Shown here in pieces: positions 25,314-32,890 of a stretch of DNA of 64,000 nucleotides; position 1 is the stretch's first letter; each line of letters opens with the position of its first letter. A program made the position numbers and the translations under genes. The DNA lies in NCBI GenBank assembly GCA_964293475.1, contig CAXYYJ010000001.1:62001-126000 (forward strand), given 5' to 3'. Source of the stretch: UBA12170 sp964293475 (GTDB taxonomy: Bacteria > Bacteroidota > Bacteroidia > Bacteroidales > UBA12170). The notes beneath the pieces were generated by a model. That model had not been told where the DNA came from. It did no database searches and worked only from the letters and a program-made list of their open reading frames with translations.

Positions 25314-28300
25314 TTACAAATCCTTTTCTCCCCAATACTTACGTTGGTTCCTATAAGCCAGGCTGGCAATTATTATGATTACAGCTACGGCATAATATAC
25401 AAAATCAGGAATGGGCATCGGATCACCAGCGGCATAACTGTGCAGACCGGAGAGATAATAATTAACCCCAAAATAAGTCATCAATACGCTAAAATAGCCA
25501 AGGAGAGTCATGAGGTTAAAACTGTAAACGCTTTTGAGCCCTGGAATAAAACGCATGTGCAAAATAAAGGCATAGACCAGAATAGTGACCATGGCCCAGG
25601 TTTCTTTTGGATCCCAACCCCAATATCTACCCCAACTCTCGTTGGCCCAAACTCCACCCAGAAAAGTTCCCACAGTGAGTAAATAGACGCCAACAATCAA
25701 GGTAAGCTCACTGATGCGACTCAATTCAAGTACCTTCTCCTTGATTCGTTTGGTATTGAGTTTCGATTGGAGGATGAGGAATATTAAATTAAGGAAGCCA
25801 ATAAATGCTCCCAGGGCTAAAAAGCCGTAGCTGGCAGTAATAATGGCCACGTGTATGGTGAGCCAATAGGATTTTAAAACAGGAACCAGATTGGTGATTT
25901 CGGGATTCATCCAGCTAAGATGCGCCACGTACATGATTAAAGACGCCAAAACCGAAGTTGCTGCCAAGGCAATGGGGCTGTTTTTATAAAATATCAAGCC
26001 AGCCAAAACAGTAGCCCAGCCAATAAATACCATGGATTCGTAACCATTACTCCAGGGAGCAAAGCCTGCAATATACCAACGTGCAATCAACCCAAAACTG
26101 TGGGCCAGAAACGAAACTCCCACCAAAATAGCGAGAATATGAATGGGCCATTTCAACTGGTATTTGGGGGATAAAACTCTGACGAAAAGTAAAACGAGCA
26201 TAACAAAGCCAAAAATGCCATAGAATCCAAAGAGTCTGTCGAAAATATTTATCTTATTATTTAAGATTTCAAAATTCATTTTCGTCAACAAAGACTTTTG
26301 CCCGGGGAAATATTTGCCTTGAAACTGAGTGATTCCTTTGAGCATCAATTCCGCATCGGCATAGTTTCCCGATTCCATTCCTGCGCGAAGGCTTTGTAGA
26401 TAGAAATCGAATACCGAGCTGGCAAAAGCTGAATCCTGGCCATTGAACGACTCAAAAGAGCTACCGGGTGTGAGCCACGACTCGTTGGGCTGACCAGGTA
26501 CAGGAAATATTTTAATAAACTCCTTATTCATGGCCATGTAGAAAACATTAACCCGCTCGTCAACTGTAATCAAATCTTTATCAAAAGTGCCTCTTTCGGC
26601 GGGTTTTTTGTGATAGGCTTCATCTACATACTTGCCCAGTTTATATTGTCCATTGCTTTCAAAGAAATCGGAAAAGGCAATTTTTGATGAGTTTTTTCCC
26701 ACAAGCTTTTTGATCTCATTATTGCTCACTTTAATCAACTCCTGCTTTACCCAATATTCCGGATTCATCATCATGCCCAGCAAAATCTGATCGGAGTTGA
26801 GCCCATCAAAGGTTGAGCTGCGGCTAAATTTCCTTACAACCTGTCCGCTGATGGTATTAAATGGCTGAAAACGGCCACTATGTCCCTGAACCAAAACCTG
26901 GCTCAACAGGTCAACCTGCGACTGGGGAACTTTCTCAACCACACAATTGGCAGCACCCTGAGCATTTACAAAAAGCGGCACAGTTAGAATGAATGCCAAA
27001 ATAGCTACAGTGGTTTTAGTGGTTTTTCGCATGAGCAATCTGAAGCGGCTGGTTTTTGCAAAAAGCGCCAGGAACATGGTCAGCATCATGAGTGCGTAAC
27101 CGAGATAAGTTGTTATCATGCCCAAAAAATCGTGGTTCACGCTCAAAACCGTTCCTTTTTCATCCTGATCGTAAGAGGATTGAAAAAATCTGTATCCGCG
27201 GTGATCCAATACATTATTCATAAAAATTCTGTAGTCCATGTTAATATTTTGTGAGGCATCAATAAGAGTAACTTCGCTGGCATAGCTGCTGGGGCTATTG
27301 GATGCGGGGTAGCGTTCGAGCTGAAAATCGCGGAGTTTGATAGCGAAAGGAAGTACAACGGTTTCCGAACCGTATGAAACATCGATTTGCTGTCCTTCGA
27401 TGGTGAATGATTTGGGCTGATTAACCCCTGAAGCACCCATAAGATAACTATCCACAACTTCTTCGCCCTGAGCATTTTCTATTTCTATATGTATTCCATT
27501 GGCACCGGTTTTCTGGTTATGCTGTCCGATGGCCAAACGGGCAGAAGGGTAATATTTATTGAAGACCCAGCTAAAAGTGCCCATGGTATAAAGCTTTTGA
27601 AGAACAATTGGATAGGCTGAATCAGGTTTTAGAATTTGTTGAATCCCCGTCATCATATCGAAAAATCTTGTGGAGTCTTTCACAGTCAGGAACAATTCTC
27701 CTTGACTTTGTGAAACCATAATATCCTGAGGTTGATTTGTTTGAAAACCAATATTTTTGCCGGCCAGGGTTAAGGACTCGTTTTGTGTTATTGAATAGTT
27801 TTGAAAATTCCCCATGCTGCGTTGAGTAATCTCAATCATGGGCATTCCTCCGGGGGCTTCGTCGACATATTCATAAGCATTGGAAATAAAATCGCTGGTT
27901 TCCAGGGTGTAATCTTTTCCATTTAACGAAAAACTCAGGCTTTTCTCGTCGTCGCTGATTTGTGAAAACAAAACCTTTGTTTTGGCGAGCTCATTTCCCG
28001 AAGCATCGGTAACTTTAATATAGGTATGCTCGGAGAGAAAGGTATTGGAGGTAGATCCTTCGCGAATGCTCATCATTCCTTCGAAGCCAATATATCTGGT
28101 GAATGCAGCCCCAAGAATTATAAGCAAAAAAGAAATATGGAAAAGAAATACGCTCCATTGCTTTGTTTTCATCGGATTGATTTTAATAGAATTAACCAGC
28201 AGGTTAACAAAAACCAGTGCAATGACCAATTCAAACCATAAGGAATTATATACCAATGCCTTGGATCCTGCCGAGCCAAAATCATTCTCAATAAAAGTTG

Positions 28301-28382
28301 CAAATCCAATGGCAAAAGCAATAACTACCATAAGCACACCTGCCATTTCCATCCCCAATAAATACGCAAAAACCTTCTTCAT
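25314..28382 (-). CDS. ccsBA: Fused ResB-CcsA cytochrome c maturation protein (CcsBA)
   Basis: This 1022-residue inner-membrane protein fuses the two halves of System II cytochrome c synthetase. Residues 1-450 hold the ResB-like part (membrane segments near 10-30, 40-62, 78-96 and 420-440) with a large periplasmic loop. Residues 480-700 form the region found in Bacteroidota fusions. Residues 710-1010 are the CcsA part with the haem-handling WWD motif ANESWGRYWGWDPKETWA near residue 905 and surrounding histidines. It carries haem to the outside and ligates it to CxxCH motifs. It lies next to, and divergent from, an operon encoding 54 CxxCH motifs, its obvious substrates. Confidence 0.93.
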   Translation of the reverse strand: MKKVFAYLLGMEMAGVLMVVIAFAIGFATFIENDFGSAGSKALVYNSLWFELVIALVFVNLLVNSIKINPMKTKQWSVFLFHISFLLIILGAAFTRYIGFEGMMSIREGSTSNTFLSEHTYIKVTDASGNELAKTKVLFSQISDDEKSLSFSLNGKDYTLETSDFISNAYEYVDEAPGGMPMIEITQRSMGNFQNYSITQNESLTLAGKNIGFQTNQPQDIMVSQSQGELFLTVKDSTRFFDMMTGIQQILKPDSAYPIVLQKLYTMGTFSWVFNKYYPSARLAIGQHNQKTGANGIHIEIENAQGEEVVDSYLMGASGVNQPKSFTIEGQQIDVSYGSETVVLPFAIKLRDFQLERYPASNSPSSYASEVTLIDASQNINMDYRIFMNNVLDHRGYRFFQSSYDQDEKGTVLSVNHDFLGMITTYLGYALMMLTMFLALFAKTSRFRLLMRKTTKTTVAILAFILTVPLFVNAQGAANCVVEKVPQSQVDLLSQVLVQGHSGRFQPFNTISGQVVRKFSRSSTFDGLNSDQILLGMMMNPEYWVKQELIKVSNNEIKKLVGKNSSKIAFSDFFESNGQYKLGKYVDEAYHKKPAERGTFDKDLITVDERVNVFYMAMNKEFIKIFPVPGQPNESWLTPGSSFESFNGQDSAFASSVFDFYLQSLRAGMESGNYADAELMLKGITQFQGKYFPGQKSLLTKMNFEILNNKINIFDRLFGFYGIFGFVMLVLLFVRVLSPKYQLKWPIHILAILVGVSFLAHSFGLIARWYIAGFAPWSNGYESMVFIGWATVLAGLIFYKNSPIALAATSVLASLIMYVAHLSWMNPEITNLVPVLKSYWLTIHVAIITASYGFLALGAFIGFLNLIFLILQSKLNTKRIKEKVLELSRISELTLIVGVYLLTVGTFLGGVWANESWGRYWGWDPKETWAMVTILVYAFILHMRFIPGLKSVYSFNLMTLLGYFSVLMTYFGVNYYLSGLHSYAAGDPMPIPDFVYYAVAVIIIIASLAYRNQRKYWGEKDL

Positions 28383-28605
28383 AAAAACATCATTAATTTA
28401 TTTCTTCTCCGCAAATATCCAATTTATTAAGAGAAAATCAGCAAAACAAAGTCTTTTGTTAGAAAATTAACAAGTATTTTAGAGTTCTGCTATCGTGCCC
28501 TTTTTATAGGATTCACTGCATATCCCTGCAAATCAATTTCCTAAGTGCGGTTCACTCTCATTTGATGCTGAGCTCGAAAAAAAGAGAATTTTTTTTACAA
28601 AAACC
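28383..28605. other. Intergenic region upstream of ccsBA, no gene seen
   Basis: AT-rich sequence between the divergent ccsBA start and the candidate small RNA promoter. It must hold the ccsBA promoter on the minus strand, but no good CAAAnnTA (reverse TAnnTTTG) box stands out. The remaining non-coding stretch up to 29069 is described under the small RNA and operon promoter entries. Confidence 0.4.
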
Positions 28606-28635
28606 TTTGTGGTTTTAAAAAAGCTTGTACATTTG
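28606..28635 (+). promoter_or_regulatory. Strong-consensus promoter of the candidate small RNA
   Basis: TTTG (28606-28609) and TACATTTG (28628-28635) with an 18-base spacer match the Bacteroidota consensus. No protein gene follows within range: the next start codon of a real gene is over 430 bases away and behind a terminator. Confidence 0.6.
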
Positions 28636-28641
28636 CATTGT

Positions 28642-28769
28642 TTTTTAACAAACAATGTTATTTAATTAACACAAGTACTACCTTCATAAATTAGGTTTTT
28701 GTTATAGAATTTAGGTTTTTTGGTTACCCCCCGGACACGATGCCTGTCGAAACTCCGGGGGGTTTTTTT
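28642..28769 (+). ncRNA. Candidate small RNA between ccsBA and the cytochrome operon
   Basis: A consensus promoter at 28606-28635 would start transcription near 28642, and a very strong terminator ends it near 28769, giving an RNA of about 125 bases. Its 5' part contains a hairpin (CATTGTTT...AAACAATG, 28637-28657, partly at the start). The middle has two copies of TTAGGTTTTT; the 3' end is the terminator stem ACCCCCCGGA/TCCGGGGGGT with an 18-base loop. The only ORF from an ATG is four codons. It does not fit tRNA, 6S or tmRNA patterns that I can recognise. The exact 5' end and function are inferred. Confidence 0.5.
28726..28769 (+). terminator. Strong terminator with no upstream protein gene
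   Basis: ACCCCCCGGA (28726-28735) and TCCGGGGGGT (28754-28763) form a 10-bp GC-rich perfect stem followed by seven T. It ends the candidate small RNA. Confidence 0.9.
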
Positions 28770-29019
28770 GTTCAAAAACACGACCATATGGCTGCTTTTA
28801 GGGCATTTTTCATCAAAATTCTTCAATGATTTTCGGCATAACCTCCTGCCAAATACCTTAATAATCCTATGATTTTGATAAAAGTAAGATTTGCTAAAAA
28901 CCCGCAAAAAATACCTAAACTATTGTTAAACAATAAATAGCACCAAAAACCAAAGCTAAATAAAAATGTCGAAATTAAGAATCGTTATAAACTATGGTAT
29001 TGTCCAAATAACAAGTATC

Positions 29020-29043
29020 AATAATAATTTATTATTAAATTTG
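29020..29043 (+). promoter_or_regulatory. Promoter box and overlapping palindrome of the cytochrome operon
   Basis: TAAATTTG (29036-29043) matches the -7 element, 26 bases before the first ATG. No -33 element lies at a normal distance. Directly upstream and overlapping by one base is AATAATAA-T-TTATTATT (29020-29036), a perfect 17-base palindrome. A weak promoter with an operator-like palindrome would fit a regulated, activator-dependent operon; this is inference, as the sequence is AT-rich. Confidence 0.4.
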
Positions 29044-29069
29044 AGGTACAGTGAAGAACCAAAAATAAA

Positions 29070-29939
29070 ATGCAAAAGCCGCTCCATATAATTTACATAA
29101 CAACAATGATCCTGGTTGTTGTTGCCGCAACAGTTTATCTGATGCTCACCGGACTTTCATATTATGAAACCCCTCTTGAAGAAAGATTTTATCATGTGGA
29201 TTATGATGCCTTTAAACCCAGTGGCACAATAGGTCATGGCTTAGGCATTTTCGGATCGCTATTGATGTTCATTGGTGTTTCAACCTACATGCTCAGAAAA
29301 AGAATCAGAAGTTTCAGTAAAATAGGACTTTTGAAGCATTGGCTGGAATTTCACATATTCCTGTGCACCCTTGGACCAATCCTGGTACTTTATCATACAA
29401 CTTTCAAATTTGGCGGCATCGTAGCCATCAGTTTCTGGAGCATGGTTGCCGTATTTTTAAGCGGTGTCATTGGACGCTTTATTTATATCCAAATACCCAG
29501 ATCCATCGAGGGCAGGGAACTGAGTTTAACAGAAATCCGGTCAAGCAAAAATGATCTTGGCATCATATTAAAACAGAACTACAATTTGGCCGAAGAAAGC
29601 TATATCGCTATAATTGAATCGACAAAATTTAGAAATGATAACGGCCATAAAAATATCATTATCAGCTTTTTCAGAAAATACTTCGATGACCGTAATACTT
29701 TAGCAAAAATAAAATCTGAGCTAAAGAAAAACTCTCTTACCAGCACTGATATCAAAACGATAACAAGTTTTGTGAAAGAAGAAATATCAATGAATCGCAA
29801 GATTGACCGACTAACCACCATGCAAAATCTTTTTAAATACTGGCATGTGGCCCACCTTCCTTTCGCCATTATCATGCTTATTATCATGATAATACATGTT
29901 ATTGTCACCATTGTTTTTGGATATAAATGGATTTTCTAA
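29070..29939 (+). CDS. Histidine-rich inner-membrane protein, probable b-type cytochrome
   Basis: This 289-residue protein has five predicted membrane helices (about 8-29, 54-74, 90-110, 116-140 and 260-284). Histidines lie in or at the ends of the helices: H56, H90, H95, H109, H259, H262 and H276. This pattern suggests bis-histidine haem b, as in membrane cytochromes b that pass electrons to or from quinone. Residues 141-255 form a charged soluble loop, probably cytoplasmic. It is the first gene of a five-gene operon, one base from a Fe-S/FAD oxidoreductase gene. I cannot assign it to a named family; haem binding is inference. It probably links the flavoprotein or quinone pool to the cytochromes encoded downstream. 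Confidence 0.65.
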   Translation: MQKPLHIIYITTMILVVVAATVYLMLTGLSYYETPLEERFYHVDYDAFKPSGTIGHGLGIFGSLLMFIGVSTYMLRKRIRSFSKIGLLKHWLEFHIFLCTLGPILVLYHTTFKFGGIVAISFWSMVAVFLSGVIGRFIYIQIPRSIEGRELSLTEIRSSKNDLGIILKQNYNLAEESYIAIIESTKFRNDNGHKNIIISFFRKYFDDRNTLAKIKSELKKNSLTSTDIKTITSFVKEEISMNRKIDRLTTMQNLFKYWHVAHLPFAIIMLIIMIIHVIVTIVFGYKWIF

Positions 29940-29940
29940 T

Positions 29941-31275
29941 ATGGAATTACTAATTGAAGAAATTATAACCTATTCGATTGTTTTTCTCATCATCATCATG
30001 GTGATGGTGATTTATGTCCGAAAGAAAAAAAAACAATCGCAAATTGTTGGTCAGAAGATTGAACAAGCGAAAATTGATGGCCTGTACGAACCCGTCTCAC
30101 TTCATCCTGTCATTGACCTCAATGATTGTATCCAAACCGGAGCCTGTATTATAGCCTGCCCTGAAAAAGACATTTTAGGCATAGTAAATGGCAAGGCAAC
30201 TACCATAAATGCTTCCCGATGCATAGGTCATGGTGCTTGTTTTCACGCCTGCCCCACCGAAGCAATTTCATTGTGCATTGGTACTGAAAAGAGAGGTGTT
30301 GAGCTACCCCATGTAAACGAAACGTTTGAGAGCAATATTCCTGGGCTCTATATTGCCGGTGAACTTGGAGGAATGGGACTGATAAAAAATGCTGTGGAAC
30401 AAGGGAAACAAGCGGTTCAAAATATTGCAAAACATCATAAAAAAACACACTCTGCCCAATTTGATTTGCTGGTAGTTGGAGCTGGCCCCGCAGGAATATC
30501 AGCGAGTTTGACTGCTAAACAACTGAACTTATCTTGTATCACCCTGGAACAAAACTCCCTTGGAGGAACTGTATTTACTTTTCCCCGATCGAAAATAGTA
30601 ATGACATCGCCCATGGATTTGCCCCTTTTTGGGAAAGTTAAACTCACAGAGACCAGCAAAAGCGAGCTCCTAAATGTATGGTTGAGCGCTCTTCAAAAAA
30701 ACGATGTCAAAGTTCATGAAAATATAAAAGTTGAATCCATAGCAAAAGAAAACGGTTTTTTTAGGGTTCATACAAATAATGGTCAGGAATACACTGCTCA
30801 AAACGTACTTTTAAGCATAGGTCGTAGAGGCACCCCCAGAAAATTAAACATTCAGGGGGAAGAAACAGAAAAAGTGGCCTATAGACTTTTAGAACCAGAA
30901 GATATTCATGGCAAGCATATTATGGTCATAGGTGGGGGCGATTCTGCCATTGAATCTGCTTTGCTGCTTGCCGAGCAAAATATCGTTTCGCTTTCGTACA
31001 GAAACGATGTATTTCAACGAATTAAACCTAAAAACAGCACTCTTATAAAAGAAGCAGCCGAGCAAGGAAAAGTAAATATTTTGTTCAATACAAATGCAAC
31101 CTGCATTAATAAAGAAGATATTATCATCAAAAGCACCATTGATGAAAAAGAACTCATCATTAAGAATGACTTAGTCTACATTTTTGCAGGAGGAGAATTG
31201 CCTTCTGAATTTCTTCATAAAATTGGATTGAAGATTACGAAAAAATATGGCGAAGCTATTTTAAAACATAAATAA
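29941..31275 (+). CDS. Membrane-anchored Fe-S/FAD/NAD(P) oxidoreductase
   Basis: The chosen start is the ATG at 29941, one base after the previous stop; an earlier frame start overlaps that gene. It gives 444 residues. A helix (about 9-26) followed by a KKKK stretch anchors it, with the rest in the cytoplasm. Two ferredoxin-like motifs follow, C63-T66-C69-C73P and C94-H97-C100-C104P, each lacking the second cysteine of a normal [4Fe-4S] site. Next comes PGLYIAGELGGMGLIKNAV (about 134-152), like the last FAD motif of TrxR-type enzymes, then GAGPAG (180-185) and the NAD(P) motif IGGGDSAIESAL (about 330). No redox CxxC exists, so it is not a thioredoxin reductase. It probably moves electrons between NAD(P)H or ferredoxin and the membrane cytochrome. 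Confidence 0.8.
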   Translation: MELLIEEIITYSIVFLIIIMVMVIYVRKKKKQSQIVGQKIEQAKIDGLYEPVSLHPVIDLNDCIQTGACIIACPEKDILGIVNGKATTINASRCIGHGACFHACPTEAISLCIGTEKRGVELPHVNETFESNIPGLYIAGELGGMGLIKNAVEQGKQAVQNIAKHHKKTHSAQFDLLVVGAGPAGISASLTAKQLNLSCITLEQNSLGGTVFTFPRSKIVMTSPMDLPLFGKVKLTETSKSELLNVWLSALQKNDVKVHENIKVESIAKENGFFRVHTNNGQEYTAQNVLLSIGRRGTPRKLNIQGEETEKVAYRLLEPEDIHGKHIMVIGGGDSAIESALLLAEQNIVSLSYRNDVFQRIKPKNSTLIKEAAEQGKVNILFNTNATCINKEDIIIKSTIDEKELIIKNDLVYIFAGGELPSEFLHKIGLKITKKYGEAILKHK

Positions 31276-31300
31276 CTGACTTTCAATTAAATTATTAATC

Positions 31301-32890
31301 ATGGGCACAATAAAAATAAGTTTGTTATTCGTAGGATTCTGGATAATTGCATTCTCCGGATTTGCCCAATTATCGCCCGGTGAGTTGGCAAAGTCCCATT
31401 CTCATCTCGAAGGCCTGTCGAACTGCACCAAATGTCATATTTTGGGAAAAAAAGTATCCAACAGTAAGTGCCTGGAATGCCATACCGAACTAAAAAGCCA
31501 AACCGATAAAGGAAAGGGTTATCACTCATCTAAAGAGGTTGCAAACAAGGAATGTATTAGCTGCCACAGCGATCATCATGGTAAAAAGTTTGACATGATT
31601 CATTTTGAAAAAGAGAAGTTTAATCATGATTTAACTGGATATCTTCTGGAAGGCGCTCACAATAAACTCACCTGTGAAAAATGCCATAAAGCGGAATTTA
31701 TTGATGACGCCAACATTAAAAAGAAGCAATTTACCTATTTGGGTCTGAAAACCACCTGCTTAAATTGTCATGAAGATTACCACGAAAAAGAACTTTCGTC
31801 AGATTGCTATTCCTGCCACAGTTTTGATGCATTTAAACCCGTCAACAAATTTGACCACAACAAAGCCCGGTATAAGCTGGCTGGGAAACACGTAGATGTG
31901 GACTGTGCAAAATGTCACCCAAAAACAATCACGGAAACTAAAACAACTCAAAAATTTACCGGACTCCAGTTTCAATCATGCGTAAACTGTCACGAAGACG
32001 TCCACAAAAATAAATTCGGACAAAATTGTACTCAGTGCCACAACGAAATTTCATTTGTAGAAATAAAGAATAAAACCGGTTTTGACCACAACAAAACAAA
32101 TTACAAACTGGTAGATTTACACGAAAAAGTAGATTGCAAAAAGTGTCATAAAACCAAACTGACTGACCCTGTTAAGCATACCAATTGCTATGATTGCCAT
32201 ACTGACTATCACAAAGGGGAATTCGTTAAACAAGGAAAGAAAGAAGATTGTAATAGCTGCCATTCAACTAAAGGCTTTGTTGGCTCAAGCTATACCATTG
32301 CACGACACAATGAATCCTCTTTTGTTTTGGAAGGCGCACACACAGCCACCCCATGTTTCGAATGCCATCTAAAACAAGATATCTGGAAATTTAAAAAGAT
32401 TGGTGAAAAATGCGTGGATTGTCACGACAACATTCACAAGACTTATATCGAAGAAAAATATATCCCCCAACAAGACTGTAAAATTTGTCATAAAGTGAAT
32501 CAATGGGGAGATGTTGTATTTGACCACAGCAAGACAAACTTCCCCCTTGATGGCGGCCACAAAAACCAAACCTGCCGGTCCTGCCATTTTAAATCAACCG
32601 CGGATGGGTCTGTAAAACAACAATTTAAATATCAATCGACCACTTGTATCGAATGCCATACCGATGTTCACTATGGGCAGTTTAATGAGAATGGTAAAAC
32701 TGAATGTACCAGATGTCATAGCAATGAAAAATGGAAATTACAAAACTTCGATCACGATAAAACAAATTTCAAACTCGACGGAAAACATGTTAATGTAGCC
32801 TGTGTTAAATGTCACCTTCCCATAAAATCTGAACAAAATTCATATATTCAATATAAACTAAAAAAATCGAAATGCGAGGACTGCCATTAA
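31301..32890 (+). CDS. Secreted multihaem cytochrome c with 20 CxxCH motifs
   Basis: This 529-residue protein has a signal peptide (about 1-23, ending SGFAQ) and 20 CxxCH haem-binding motifs, about one per 26 residues. A repeated unit of the form FDHxKTxFxLxGxHxxVxCxxCH (for example near residues 260-285, 410-430 and 485-510) supplies extra histidines as distal ligands, like cytochrome c7/c3-type chains. The last motif, CEDCH, is the very C-terminus. There is no lipobox, anchor or T9SS domain, so it is probably periplasmic. It lies 25 bases after the oxidoreductase and overlaps the next cytochrome gene by 19 bases. Haem attachment depends on a synthetase such as CcsBA, encoded nearby. An electron-wire function is inferred. 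Confidence 0.93.
   Translation: MGTIKISLLFVGFWIIAFSGFAQLSPGELAKSHSHLEGLSNCTKCHILGKKVSNSKCLECHTELKSQTDKGKGYHSSKEVANKECISCHSDHHGKKFDMIHFEKEKFNHDLTGYLLEGAHNKLTCEKCHKAEFIDDANIKKKQFTYLGLKTTCLNCHEDYHEKELSSDCYSCHSFDAFKPVNKFDHNKARYKLAGKHVDVDCAKCHPKTITETKTTQKFTGLQFQSCVNCHEDVHKNKFGQNCTQCHNEISFVEIKNKTGFDHNKTNYKLVDLHEKVDCKKCHKTKLTDPVKHTNCYDCHTDYHKGEFVKQGKKEDCNSCHSTKGFVGSSYTIARHNESSFVLEGAHTATPCFECHLKQDIWKFKKIGEKCVDCHDNIHKTYIEEKYIPQQDCKICHKVNQWGDVVFDHSKTNFPLDGGHKNQTCRSCHFKSTADGSVKQQFKYQSTTCIECHTDVHYGQFNENGKTECTRCHSNEKWKLQNFDHDKTNFKLDGKHVNVACVKCHLPIKSEQNSYIQYKLKKSKCEDCH

Noticed and set aside
29941..31275. Thioredoxin reductase
   Set aside because: The NAD(P) motif GGGDSA fits, but the redox-active CxxC pair is missing, and the protein has a membrane anchor and Fe-S-like motifs.
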